The position numbers and the translations under genes are program-made. Below are positions 11,496 through 22,447 of a stretch of 64,000 nt of DNA, piece by piece (position 1 is the stretch's first letter; each line of letters starts with the position of its first letter). The notes under the pieces were generated by a model, which worked only from the letters and a program-made list of their open reading frames with translations, did not search any database and had not been told where the DNA came from. The DNA comes from a candidate division SR1 bacterium Aalborg_AAW-1 (GTDB lineage: Bacteria; Patescibacteriota; Gracilibacteria; Absconditabacterales; Absconditicoccaceae), in the NCBI GenBank assembly GCA_001007975.1, contig CP011268.1, positions 682,001 to 746,000 of the forward strand. The letters run 5' to 3'.

Positions 11496-11762
11496 TTACT
11501 GTTGTGTAAGAATCAATAGTATAACTACTACCCATATCGCTACTATTCCACAGAACTTCCAGAGAAAGGGTCACTTGATGGTTTTGTGGCGAAAAAATTC
11601 CATCCCAGCTAAAGCTCCTAGTCCACCACCTAATGCAACAAGTTGGAGAAGTTGTTTTTCACTAATTCTTCGCTGATTCTTTTTGGCTTTGTATTTATCT
11701 ACTCCAAAAATAATAAAGGTAATCAATGAAATAAGAACAAGATAGATAAGTAGATAGATCAA
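11496..11762 (-). CDS. DUF1294-like small membrane protein
   Basis: 88 residues. Transmembrane segment 1 (LIYLVLISLITFIIFGVDKYKAK), then RRISEKQLLQLVALGGGLGALAGMEFFRHKTIK, then a second membrane segment. The pattern FGxDKxxAKxxxxRISExxLLxLALxGGxxGxxxGMxxFRHKT is the DUF1294 family signature; function unknown. No ATG is available, so the start is a TTG, a low-confidence choice. One TGA follows HKTIK, where the family has Lys/Gly. Confidence 0.75.
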
Positions 11763-11771
11763 AAGTTGAGG

Positions 11772-11788
11772 GTTAAGAGTGTAAAGTG
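11772..11788 (-). repeat. recurrent start-proximal motif, copy 2
   Basis: Exact copy of the 8737 element, 10 bases before the DUF1294 gene start. Confidence 0.6.
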
Positions 11789-11870
11789 TAGAGTTGATTA
11801 TTGTTGCGGGATTGCTTTGTTAAGGTTCTGAAACAATGTGCACCACTTCGGGTGTTAAAGCATAATAAAA

Positions 11871-13259
11871 CTACTGTTGAGCTTTCAAAAATTGGTCAGC
11901 GATAAAGAATAAGTCATACTCACTGGCGTGGTTTCCCATGAGTTGGAGTCAGACAGGCAACTTTTTATTATCAGTTTCTACATATCAAGCTGGAATTGAA
12001 AGTGCAGGCATTCCTGTAATGTTCGCAATCACAGTATAGGCATCAGCAAGATAATTAGCTACAGGATCATCATTGGTTTTGCCAAGTTGCCAAGGTAAAA
12101 ATGGAGTTGTCGGACCCATAATGACGTCCACATCGTTAGTGAAGTGTTGTATAAATTGCTTAGTGACGGCTGTTCTGATATTCATCGCTTTGACATATAG
12201 TCATTCGTATTCACTTGCACTGAGAATGTGAGCACCTAAGAGAATTCTTCTCTTAACCTCATCACCAAATCCTTGTCCTCTTATGGTAGCTAGATAATCC
12301 ATATGACTAGAACTTTCACGTGTATCATGTTGTAATCCAAACTTTAGTCCATCAAATCTTGCAAGATTACTACTTACTTCAGAATTTACGAGAGTATAAT
12401 ACACAGAAACTCCTGCATCGATCAGAGGAATATCAAGATCTATAATTACTGCTCCTTGTTCCTTATATCGTGTAATTGCTGATTCGATACTTGATTTGAT
12501 GGCTGGATCAAGACCCTCAGCGAAGTACTGTTGTGGAAGACCGATACGAACTCATTGTAAGTCAGAAATTGTTTGTTTGTATTGAAAATCTTTCGTAGTT
12601 GCATCATAATCATCTTTACCTTTGATGATATCAAAAACAGTTTTCGTATCTTCGATAGTGGTTGCAAAAACTCAGACTTGATCAAAACTTGACCCCATTG
12701 CTTGTACTCCATATCTGGAGACTGATCCATAGGTTGGCTTGAGTCAGATAATACCATTGAATGCTGCAGGAAGACGCACAGAACCACCTGTATCAGTTCA
12801 TAATGCTACTGGTACCATATGTTCAGCAACTGCAACTGCAGATCCACTTGATGATCATCAGGCGACAAGATTATCGTCTATAGCATTGTGTGGAATAGGG
12901 TAAGGTGAATTTTCTCCTGTAGTTCCCATAGCAAACTCGTCCATCGTTGTCTTTCCAAGAATCAGAAAACCAGCATTTTCAAGTTTACGTGAGACTGTTG
13001 CTGAGTAGGGAGCTCTATAATCTATTCCTATCTGTGATCCAAAGGTGGATACTGTTCCTTCGAGGAGAATATTATCTTTGATGACAATAGGACATCCTTG
13101 TACTGTTTTGGAAAACTGCAGATCCTGACAAGATTGAATATAGTCATCATCTCGTCTGAGTACGGCTGGATTGTGTTCATTTTTCTTTTTCGCTTGGGTG
13201 AGGAGTTCAGAAAGAAGGTATGGTTTGTCAGTGTGAGAAAGAAAATCAGTAATTGTCAT
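11871..13259 (-). CDS. gatA: Asp/Glu-tRNA amidotransferase subunit A
   Basis: 462 residues, normal for GatA. The catalytic Lys is in GCPIVIKDNIL (about 79). The Ser-rich loop AGGSSSGSAVAVAE contains the two consecutive glycines encoded by TGA-TGA, and VALGTDTGGSVRLPAAFNG carries the second catalytic serine. GatA releases ammonia from glutamine for GatB, which converts mischarged Glu-tRNA-Gln or Asp-tRNA-Asn. GatB and GatC are not in the window. Five or more TGA codons are read through. The C-terminal PVGLQLMG is standard. The start ATG is preceded by a degenerate form of the recurrent motif. Confidence 0.95.
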
Positions 13260-13355
13260 AAGGAAGAACAGAGAGTAAAGTATGGTTTTACTATAGTCAT
13301 TTATAATCTAAAATCAAATAATTATGAATTGTCATACTAAATATTTCACAAGATA

Positions 13356-13384
13356 TTGTATTGATCGTTCTTGTTGTGTATAGT
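13356..13384 (+). promoter_or_regulatory. sigma70-type promoter
   Basis: TTGTAT at 13356-13361 and TATAGT at 13379-13384 with a 17-base spacer, 44 bases before the ATG at 13428. Confidence 0.45.
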
Positions 13385-13427
13385 GCATGTATCACTTACC
13401 CTTTATCTCTTTATACTACCACCTTTA

Positions 13428-14495
13428 ATGAATAAACATCTTCTTCTTCCTGTCGTAACATGAGTTCTTATGATGAGCTTTGTTTCAGCAACAACTACTG
13501 TTGATACGACACCTATTGAAAAAATTATGCCACCTGTTTACGGTTCTGATAAAACGTATGTCTATGATAAAGAAGCCGTCAAAAAAATAATGAATGAAGA
13601 AAGTAATTTGGTCGAGGTATCTTGTCAATCAGACGATGTGTTACGTGCGTTATGACTTCAAAAAAATACATTAGCATTGACTACAATTGGGTTTACAAAA
13701 GAGAATATGGATATGAATATTGATTTTAAAAACTGTATGCTGTATGCAGGAAGATCGGTATGAATTGCCCCATCGCAATGAATCAGTGATCAAAAAGCAC
13801 TTTCATCTGCTAAAACATTTGTAACGACGACATTGGGTGCCAATGGTATAGTGAAAGTACCCCAACTTGATAAACCATATATTGCTTACAGAGATAATGG
13901 TGGTATGATGTATCCTCTTGCTGCTGCGAAAGAAAAAGGCTCATCTGTAGAACATCTTGAGACAGTTTATAATTCAGTGACTATTGTTTATCCCTACGTA
14001 GTGAATGGAAAAGCTCTCTATAGTAATTATGGTGGATGAAAAATGTGAGTATCTATTACTGTAGATAGTAACGGAATATCTTCTGTACATGTCCCACTGC
14101 TGGCTTTTACATCTGTACCAAAAACAGCAGAACAAGTATCTGATCAAGCTGCATTGAAACTTATCGATAATGGAGGTAATAACCCTTATTATGGAGCAGA
14201 ACAAACAGTGACGTTAGAAAAACCAGAACGTGTACTAGTTTACTTTAATTACTATGTACCTAATGCTCCTCAAAGAACGTTGATTTCTGATGGTATTAGA
14301 CTAGGATCTCAAATGAAACAAGATCAATGGAATCCTTTACCATATGAGATGATTCTTTCAGATTTTGTGATAGGTAATACGAACAACGCTGTTATGCTGC
14401 CTTATATGAAATCATCAGATATGACAGTTACTGAGAAAAAAGTAGTGAAAAGACCATTACCAAAAATTCGTCTTAAAACATCACAAGCAAATTAA
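13428..14495 (+). CDS. secreted protein of unknown family
   Basis: 355 residues with a signal peptide (MNKHLLLPVVTGVLMMSFVSA). The mature part is beta-rich with an ExxNLVEVSCQSDD segment, a MLYAGRSVGIAPSQG turn and a C-terminal basic tail. Seven TGA codons are read as Gly. No catalytic motif is recognised. The plus-strand gene stands alone between gatA and the rRNA methyltransferase, with its own promoter and a bidirectional terminator. Confidence 0.65.
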
Positions 14496-14515
14496 TACAT
14501 ATGACTATGTACATT

Positions 14516-14555
14516 AAAAACCACCACTATCTCATGATAGGTATGGTGGTTTTTA
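14516..14555. terminator. bidirectional terminator
   Basis: AAAAACCACCA/TGGTGGTTTTT stem with A and T flanks; serves the plus-strand secreted protein gene and the convergent minus-strand methyltransferase gene ending at 14563. Confidence 0.85.
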
Positions 14556-14562
14556 ATTATGT

Positions 14563-16128
14563 TTATGATAATACCGATATCATCTCTACATGATGAGTGT
14601 GGGGGAACATATCCACGGGCTGGAGATTCTCTAGTTTTCGTCATCACTGTACAAGAAGATCAAGATCTCTAGCGAGTGTTACAGGATTACAGGAGATATA
14701 GATCAGTTGGAAGTTATATTTCGCTTTCAGTTCATTGAGGAAGACGCAGACGTCTTTATGGAGACCTTCTCTCGGAGGGTCAACGAGAACGAGTCAGACC
14801 TGTTCTATTTTTTCTTGAATAACTGGATCAGTACTGATGAGAGCTTCCGTCTTCCCAGCTACAAAATAAGATTGGTCTGACAGACTATTGAGTTCGGCAT
14901 TGTATTTGGCGTCACGGATCGCGTCTTCAACGATCTCGATACCGATGAGATCTTTACCGATACCTTGGCTGAGAAGACTTAGGCCGATCGTTCCAGCGCC
15001 ACAATACAGATCCATAATCGTCTGTTTATCTTCAGGGAGTTGGATAAAACTTGCTGCTTTGCTAAAGAGTTCTTGAGCTCCGAAGGTGTTGGTTTGGAAA
15101 AACGAGAAGGGAGAGATACGGAAACGGACTGGTCTTTCTGCTTGATTGAGTTTTAGTTCTTCGAAAATATAACCTTCTCCTCGTAGTATTCTTGTTTCTG
15201 CTTCGGACCGTCTTACAGCATCGGAGACGGTGTTATTGTGAGTCAGGATGAATGTTGTACAAGCTGAACGTAATACCTCGTCAGAAAGTAAAGTTTTGTA
15301 AAATGTATCCCAAACAATATCGAGTTCTTTGGAATTGATTTTTTCGTTAGCAACAACAAGATTGATGAGAATTTGATCCGTGTTGAATCCTTGTCTCATA
15401 ACGATATGACGCAGCACTCCCGTATGACGTTTCTGATCATAGACAGGCAGTCCAGAATTTTTACAAAGATTTTTCATGTGATTGTAGACTTCGTGTAGCT
15501 TATCAGAGATAAGATAACATTGATCAACATCAACGACATGATTATATGAACCTTGCTTATGGAATCCAAGTTGTCGTTCATGATAATGTGAAAAGTCTTG
15601 TTCATCTCCTTGAGTACTACGATCTCCTTTTGCTTTGCGATCATTACTAGCTTTCGTGATATATTTACCGAAACTGAATTCTATCTTGTTACGATACTGA
15701 TAGGTGAGTGGTGATGGGATGATATCTTGTAGTGGAGCAAGATCCAGAAGATATGATACTCATCTAAAACTATCGTTTACCAGATGTGTCTTGAGTTCGA
15801 GCTGTTTGGGATATGAAAGCAGTTGTCGTTTACATCATCCACAGCCATTTTTGTGAACGTAATTTTCTGGCACGGAGATGAGCGGATTGCTATAGTGTGG
15901 ACAGCGAGGAGTCTGGTCTGCTCGTTCTGGTTCGATAGAAACGACACGGAGTGGCAGTGCCATGATATAATCTTTTTTGACTTTAAAAATCGAGCAATCG
16001 ATGGTACTGTGAGGAAGTACAGATCATTTTACGAGTACTTTGCGTCCATCTTCAGCTAATCCCACTCAGACTCCTCAGAATCCAACAGTAGTGATGACGA
16101 TATTATGAAGTATTTGTCCTTTTTTCAT
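14563..16128 (-). CDS. 23S rRNA (uracil-5)-methyltransferase, RumA/TrmA family
   Basis: 521 residues. A short N-terminal part precedes a cysteine cluster (CPHYSN...NGCGGCKRQ) that fits the iron-sulfur site of RumA/RlmD enzymes. The Rossmann part has IMDLYCGAGTIGLSLL for SAM binding, then VLVDPPREGLH and LIYISCNPVTLARDL, which includes the catalytic cysteine. It would methylate uracil C5 in rRNA or tRNA; RlmD-like is likelier than TrmA because of the Cys cluster. The middle insertion with a charged KASNDRKAKGDRSTQGDEQD loop makes it longer than E. coli RlmD. About eight TGA codons are read through, one in the cysteine cluster. Confidence 0.88.
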
Positions 16129-16169
16129 GGAGTATTGTAGTGATAAAGAGAAATCAACATTATAGCTGT

Positions 16170-17243
16170 CTATGGCTTAAGAGTAATTATGACCATTTCG
16201 CTTTGAGTTCCCATTCTCAGTGGAGCTCACCATAGTCCTAACCCTTGTGATACAAAGGCAGTTTTGTCATCTTTATCGTATCTTCCATAGGCATAATCAT
16301 TGAACCATCATACGATCCATGAAAGTGGTACAAACTGTCATCTATGAGTATGACCTGCAAGTTGGAGATTGATCGGATAGTCTTTCAGTTTGTTGAGTTT
16401 TTGAGGTTGATGAGTGAGAAAAATAGTATAGTCAGCTCCTGTATTTATATTACTTTGGATAAGAAGATTGTCGAGTGTTTTTCCATGTCGTGAATTTTTA
16501 TCTTCAATACCTACTATTTGTAATCCGCTGAGTAGTACGCTCTCATTTACGAGTGGAATAATTTTGGTAGTATCAAAAATAGCTTGAGCTGCCTGACTAT
16601 CTCACATATGGTCGTGGTTTCAGAGTACGGCATAGATGGGCATGCTCAGAGTATTGAAAGAAAGAAAGGCTTTTGCGTACTCATTTTTTGCACGATTCAG
16701 TAAATCTCCACCAATGAGCACCATATCAGGTTGTTGTTGTTCTAGCTTTTTTACTATGCTTGTTATATAACGAGTGCTACGAATGTTGTCGACATGGAGA
16801 TCGCTGATAAAAATAATTTTATATTCTTTATCTAATCAGGTATCTGTTATGACAAGGTCAGTTGTTTTCGTCTGTGTTCATAAATAGAGCCCAACACCTA
16901 GCCAAGTGAGGCAACTTATGATAAATAGTGCAGGAGGAAATTTATACCATAGTCCAACTACAGATAAGACTATCAATAGTGGTGCTAGAAACCATAAGGT
17001 ATATATGATATAACTTATAATAGTACCTATGTAATCAGCAAAAGGGAAAGATGATGAACTGATCATCATACTTGCTATCATAGCACCAAGAACTCATAAT
17101 GATATCATGATAATCGTCTTGAAATTATAATTTATACGTAAAAAAACTGCTCATTTCCATAGTACAAAAGCTATAATGCTAAGCATAACAATAACCATCA
17201 TGATAAGTGCTAGAACGCGTAAGAACATATTGTCTGAGAACAT
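16170..17243 (-). CDS. membrane-anchored metallophosphoesterase
   Basis: 357 residues. Four N-terminal transmembrane segments occupy about residues 1-125. The calcineurin-like domain has IIFISDLHVDN, LIGGDLLNR, VLGNHDHMGDS and LAGHTHRGQ, which gives the full set of metal ligands. This architecture is like YkuE/YaeI-type phosphodiesterases; the substrate (UDP-diacylglucosamine-like lipids, cyclic nucleotides or other phosphodiesters) is not determinable. Nine TGA codons are read through, including the glycines of GNHDH and HTHRG. It ends 41 bases upstream of the methyltransferase start on the same strand. Confidence 0.85.
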
Positions 17244-17289
17244 AGTAATGATTCGACGTGAAATAAAAAAAATAGTAGTATAGCAAAAA

Positions 17290-17330
17290 GACTCTTTTTA
17301 ATCATAAGTATGGTATGAATAATAAGAGTC
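17290..17330 (-). terminator. terminator after efp
   Basis: GACTCTT and AAGAGTC arms, 27-base loop, then TTTTT on the minus strand; 32 bases after the efp stop. Confidence 0.6.
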
Positions 17331-17361
17331 ACTCATGGGTATTATACAATTATTATAAATC

Positions 17362-17913
17362 TTAACTTGCTTCTCCAGTAATCGTATTTACGACAACCGT
17401 CTGTCCAGCTTCTTTATGAAGAGGAATTTGTACTTCAAGCCCAGTTTCAAGAGTTGCTGGCTTTTTACCAGCAGATGATCTATCTCCTTTGATACCAGGT
17501 ACAGTAGATTCAATCGTATAGGTAATCGTTTGAGGTAGAATAATGTTTATGACGTTTCCTTCATGTTTCATAAGGAATACATCAAGTCCATCTTTAAGAT
17601 AAAGAGCAATATCTTCTATCATATCTTCTTCTAAATCATGCATTTCTCCACTATCATTTTCCATAAAACTATAACTTGTTCCTGCTTTGTAGAGGAAGAC
17701 AGAGTTGATAGTTTGAACTTCAGCTTGTTCAAGAGTTACGGTTGATTGGTATGTAAAGGTATTTGTTTTACCTGTAATAACATCTTTCGCTTTGAACGTA
17801 TAGGTAGCTCATCCACGAGCCATATGTGTATGGCTAATGTCAGTAATTCTAAATAATTTTCCTTCTATTTGAAGAATAGTACCTTTTTTTACTTCACCTG
17901 GATTGATTTTCAT
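17362..17913 (-). CDS. efp: elongation factor P
   Basis: 183 residues with the three-domain EF-P layout: KOW-like domain I, OB domain II (VFLYKAGTSYSFMEND), and domain III with PGIKGDRSSAGKKPATLETGLEVQIPLHKEAGQTVVVNT, the family signature. EF-P helps the ribosome through polyproline stretches, and this window encodes several Pro/Thr-rich proteins. At the tip loop, where most bacteria have a modified lysine (PGKG), this protein has MARGGA, so Arg is at the modification position. One of the loop glycines is a TGA codon. Alone on its transcript, with a terminator. Confidence 0.95.
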
Positions 17914-18008
17914 AAGATTGTTGATATAAAAAATAAAAGAGGACTATTATTGTTTTATTACAAAACAAAAAGTATATCAATATGCTCATTGTACAAATTA
18001 TTACCTCA

Positions 18009-20237
18009 TTAATCAAGAGAAGAATAGGGCGTGAGACCAGTTTCATTGAGTTTATCGTTCATACGCTCGACCATCGCTTGTGTATGTGGTCAGATCGCTA
18101 GTCACAAGATCAAAGATCCCACGACAAATCAAAACAATACATACCAGTTTGCCCAATAAACATCTCGTACTACACCTCATACCGATTCTCTCAGCATACC
18201 AATCGCATAGGTAAAAGGAAGAAAAGGATGGATAACCTGGAAGAAGGTCGGAGAAAGTTCTACAGGAAACGATCAACCTGCTCCTGTGAGTTGGAGTACG
18301 AGTAGGAGAACACACAATACTTTCCCAATATTTCCAAAGACTTTCACAAGGGTAAAGGTGATTGCACTTCGCGTGATCGAGATACATATCGTACTAAAGA
18401 TAAACAATGCAGGCTCTGCGACATAGGCTTTGAGAATAAAGATGTTTCCTAGCGCGAGTATGGTCGCTTGTATAATCACGATGATGAAGAAAAACAACAT
18501 CTTTCCTACAAATTGTTCTCTAAAGGTATATCTATTACGGTAGGAGAGGTTAGTAGAAAACATGGTAGTTAAGAGAAGCGAACCAGTCCACAAGGCAAGA
18601 GCAGTGAAAAAGGGTGCCATACCAGACCCATAGTTTGGTATATTGAAAAGATCAGTTTGTTCTATATCGATCATATCCGTCACAAAGTTTGAGTGACTTT
18701 CTGGGTCTGCTGCTAAGAGATCGGTGAGTTTTTCGAGGCTGTCTCCATTGTGGATTTTATTAATCTCTCTGGTAATCGTATTGATACTGTTTTTAAATTT
18801 TGGAAGATTCGTTTGTAAGATAGTGAGATTGTGTTGTATAGTATCTAATGCCTCTAATCATAGAGACAGTCCAGTATTGACAGTTGGTATTTGATCTTTG
18901 AGAGATTGGAGAAGTGCGTTAGTCGTCGTATGCGTGTCACTGAGGAGTGGCGATATGTCATCAATAAAAGGGAGAAGTGTAGATGAAATATTATTGTCTA
19001 AGCTATGGAGTGATGGTATAAGATCATCATTGATAGCATTGATATCATTGCTAATCGTTTGTAGTGCATTGAGGTCATATTTTACATTGGAGAGAGATGT
19101 GCTGATGAGGCCTTTTGTCCTGAGTACATTACTTTGTATTTTGATGAGTTTATTGATAGTTGGTTGGAGTGGTTTTGTTTGGAAGTATTGATAAAAGACA
19201 TTGTTAATATAAGTGGCTCATGAGATCACCGTTGTTAATTTATTATATGTTCCACTCAAATCCGCAGATAAGTCCTGTAAAACAGGAACAGCAGTATTGA
19301 ACGTATTGCTTGCACCGTCGGCAAGGTGTTCTGTCGCATCGCTGGTGTGATTGAGAAGTGAGGTGATTTGAGGTATCTGGTTTTGTATACCATGCAGTTG
19401 GTCGACCAAAAAGTCAGATTGAGTATCTGAAAAATCAGCAATAAGATCGAGTATCTCTTGATTAGTTCACAATGATTGGTCGACTAAAGGGAGGTTGGTT
19501 TGACCATGAGTGACAAGACTTTCTAATACATTCACTTGCTCAATCAAATTACCCATATTGCTATCCATTTGCTGGATTGTACTATTAGATTGATTGATGA
19601 GGTTGACGCTTTCATTGAGCATTGATTCTTGTTCTTTGATAGTTTTTCCAGCACTATTCATATGCTCAAAGATCGTTTGATTGAGTGTCGAGATAAAGTT
19701 CTTTTGGATATTGCCTACGACATTGTTCATCCCTTGAAAGGATATTTTTGCTGCTATTGAATTGGTTTTTTGGTTGATAATATACTCGACTTTGGGATGT
19801 ATAGGCTCTTTGCTAGTAAAAGAAGCAATATGTTCTGAAAAACCTGTTTCAATAATGATTGCTGAAGAATATGCTCAGCGTTCAACCCCCTGGCGAGCGA
19901 CAGTATCATCTACAAATACCCATCAGATCTGTGTATTGTTGCGAAGATTTTCTATTGTCTTTTGTCAGAGATTGATATATTCTCCACTCATCAGCGTACC
20001 TTGATCATTTGATGCTACAGCAATCTTGATTCACTGGGTGTTTCCGTATGGATCCCAAGCTGATTTGAGATAAAACCAAGCATAGAGTGATGGTATGATA
20101 CATAGTGCAATGATTGCACTTCGTGCAGTAAAGTTATATCATATCGACTGAAGATCCGTTTTGAGTATCTTCAAGACATTTGCAAAAAATGCGCCCAGGG
20201 CTTTTAATCATTTTTTTGGTGAAGAAACTTGTTTCAT
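18009..20237 (-). CDS. YhgE/Pip-like ABC-2 type membrane protein
   Basis: 742 residues. An N-terminal membrane helix ([20 protein letters not shown]) is followed by a WDPYGNT segment typical of YhgE/Pip, then a long Gln/Asn-rich coiled coil (about 190-530), then five to six membrane segments in the last 200 residues with [32 protein letters not shown]. This family includes the phage-infection protein Pip and type VII-secretion-associated EsaA/YueB proteins. About twelve TGA codons are read through, several in the membrane segments. The ATG is followed by a Lys-rich start. No ATPase is adjacent, and the window contains no WXG100 or EssC gene. Confidence 0.82.
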
Positions 20238-20295
20238 AGGAATAGACCTGCTAGAAAAATAGAAGAGTGCTATGGTTGATCCCTTTAATTACTAT

Positions 20296-20763
20296 CTATA
20301 TCAAGAACGTTCTTGTTAAGAGCCTCATAATAGCATAAGAGAAGATGATGACAAGAATACCTATGATAGCATTAGTGATAAGATCTTTGGACGGTTCTGA
20401 ACCTCCAATAATAGACATAATATACTTATATCCTGTATAAATAAACATAATTCATCATACAGCTATACCTGCTTGCGATAAGAATTGTAGTATCTTAACT
20501 CCATAATCTAGGATCGTATCCCACGTCATGATTCCACTTACAATTTGTTCATCTGTAGATAATGTTTCTGCTTGCTCATTAAGTCTGTCTCGTACGCTTC
20601 ACTCATTACTATCAATAATGTAATCTTGAGATTGTCCAACAACCTCTGTATCCACTGCTGGTATGATTTCGAGTTGTTGGTTTTGAGCAAAAACAGACAT
20701 GGTCTGACTGAAGAGTCATAGTAAGAAGAGACTAGAAGTGAGTCAGAAGAGTATTTTTTTCAT
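20296..20763 (-). CDS. TrbC/VirB2-like small membrane protein
   Basis: 155 residues. A signal peptide (MKKILFGLTSSLFLLGLFSQTMSVFA) precedes a short linker and two membrane helices (ILQFLSQAGIAVGGIMFIYTGYKYI, and LITNAIIGILVIIFSYAIMRLL) separated by GGSEPSKD. This matches the TrbC/VirB2 pilin-like proteins common in Patescibacteria. No VirB4 or other type IV secretion genes are near, so the role is open. Six TGA codons, two of them adjacent inside the first helix. It ends 58 bases before the YhgE/Pip start, on the same strand. Confidence 0.7.
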
Positions 20764-20848
20764 CACTACGTTTGAAGAAAGGTAAAATCTTCAATAAGTA
20801 TACTTGATTTTATTATTTATGCAAATAATTACTCACTTTGTACTGTAG

Positions 20849-21877
20849 TTAGATGATTTCGATTTGAGTTCCACATAATCTTCCTGCAAGTTTGATATTT
20901 GATGCTCCTTTTCCGATTGCCATTGCTTTTTGGTTTTCTGGTATAGTAACTCTTACTTTATTACCATTCATTTCAAAATATTGAACATCAGCTGGTCTAA
21001 GACAAGCTCTGACCATGGTTTCTAAATCATCTGAGTATTCGATATAATCGACTTTTTCACCATCAAGTAACGAAAGAAGAATGTTAATACGATCTCCTTT
21101 ATGTCCAATCATTACCCCTACTGGATCTACATTTGCATCAGAACTACTTACTACTACTTTTGTTTTGATACCAGGAGCTCTTGCAATTTTTTCAAGACGA
21201 ACGATTCCTTCTTCTACTTCTGGTACGATCTTATAGATAATAGCTTCAATATATTCTTCTGATGATTGAGTAATATCGAGGGTGATACCAGTACTATCTT
21301 TAGAGATTTGTTTAAGGAAGACAAAAATATCTTCACCGACTTCATAAATTCTTTTAGGAATCTGACCATCCGAAGGTAATACAACAGGTACACCTTCAAT
21401 ATCCAGGACGACCGTATTAGAATGAGATTTGATAACTTTTGCTCTGAGAAGTTCTCCTTGTTTGTGTTGAAATTTTTCAAAAAATCTTTCTCTTTCTATA
21501 CCTTTGAGGTATTGTTTGATGGTTTGTGCTGCTGCTTGTACACCAATACGTGTGAAATTGAGTTCATCAGGAGTAATATCGATAAGCATTTGTTCTCCGA
21601 TTTCAGCATCGTCTCTGAGTTCTTGAGCTTGCTCAAGATCGATTTGCAATTGATCATCTTCAACTTCTTCAACGACATCGTATTGTCTATAGACGAGAAT
21701 TTTACCTTCTTCATCAATATCAACTACGATTTCAGCTTTTTTATAATCTGCATAGTCTTTACGAAAAGCTGATCTAATACCCATTTTTACAATATCAATC
21801 ACTTGATAGGGGTCAAATTTATAATCATCAACAAGTTGTAAAATAGCTTCTTGTATGACTTTACCATCTAATTGCAT
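20849..21877 (-). CDS. nusA: transcription termination/antitermination factor NusA
   Basis: 342 residues: N-terminal NusA domain, S1 domain (LLRAKVIKSHSNTVVLDIEG), and two KH domains with VGVMIGHKGDRINILL and MAIGKGASNIKLAGRLCGTQIEII. It binds RNA polymerase and nascent RNA to control pausing and termination. The C-terminal acidic repeats of E. coli NusA are absent, as in most bacteria. Strikingly, no TGA codon occurs among about 25 glycines, unlike nearly all neighbours. The gene stands before the VirB2-like gene and after a terminator. Confidence 0.95.
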   Translation of the reverse strand: MQLDGKVIQEAILQLVDDYKFDPYQVIDIVKMGIRSAFRKDYADYKKAEIVVDIDEEGKILVYRQYDVVEEVEDDQLQIDLEQAQELRDDAEIGEQMLIDITPDELNFTRIGVQAAAQTIKQYLKGIERERFFEKFQHKQGELLRAKVIKSHSNTVVLDIEGVPVVLPSDGQIPKRIYEVGEDIFVFLKQISKDSTGITLDITQSSEEYIEAIIYKIVPEVEEGIVRLEKIARAPGIKTKVVVSSSDANVDPVGVMIGHKGDRINILLSLLDGEKVDYIEYSDDLETMVRACLRPADVQYFEMNGNKVRVTIPENQKAMAIGKGASNIKLAGRLCGTQIEII

Positions 21878-21880
21878 GTG

Positions 21881-21917
21881 TAGAAAGTGTAAGAGTTAAA
21901 AGTGTATAGTTAATAGA
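21881..21917 (-). repeat. degenerate recurrent start-proximal motif, copy 4
   Basis: Contains AGAAAGTGTAAGAGTTAAAA and AAAAGTGTATAGTTAATA on the plus strand, 4 bases before the nusA ATG; a rearranged form of the 8737 element. Confidence 0.4.
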
Positions 21918-21947
21918 GGTTAATGATTTTCTCCTTATAAAGCAAAA

Positions 21948-21966
21948 CGAACCCGACTCGGGCTCG
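21948..21966 (-). terminator. terminator upstream of nusA
   Basis: On the minus strand, CGAGCCC/GGGTTCG stem with a GAGTC loop, then TTTTGCTTT; ends the histidine phosphatase transcript. Confidence 0.7.
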
Positions 21967-22021
21967 CTTCAACTCTTGTATAGTATCTATTTTGTTAACA
22001 ATTTCAAGAGAAAATGATATA

Positions 22022-22444
22022 TTACAGTATAGTATGAATAATTTTTCACTTTTTCATAGTAATGAGCTCTCTTTGAAGGTGAGAAGCAAGAGATGATATA
22101 CTATCATTGTGTCAGATAAGGCAGATATGTTGTTTATTTCAAGGAACTGACTGCAGTACTTCAAGGAGTGTATCATAACTATTTTCAAATGTATATATGC
22201 GATTATCATAGACTATCCAATCGGGATCAATATTTATAACAGAAGCAAGAATCGAACAAGTCTGACGACAACGTATAGCTGGACTACATATGATCATATC
22301 AATAGTATATAGCTGTTCTTCATCTTTATGTATATGTCATAAGAATTTTTTACGTCATTGATGGGTTAGAGCGCGATCAAAGTCAGCTTGTCCTATTTTT
22401 TTATCTTCAGCAATGCCATGGCGGATAAGAGTAATATGAGGCAT
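22022..22444 (-). CDS. SixA-like histidine phosphatase
   Basis: 140 residues. HITLIRHGIAED at the start gives the RHG catalytic motif, MIICSPAIRCRQT the second arginine, and HICLIGHNDSISSL the second catalytic histidine. Short length matches SixA-type phosphohistidine phosphatases. Five TGA codons are read through, one being the Gly of the GHN motif. The start overlaps closely with the end of the NUDIX gene (3 bases apart), so translation is likely coupled. Confidence 0.82.
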
Positions 22445-22447
22445 TTG

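Noticed and set aside
21940-21975. tRNA gene or tRNA-like structure near GAACCCGACTCGGG
   Set aside because: Too short, no acceptor or anticodon arms; it fits a rho-independent hairpin with a T tail.
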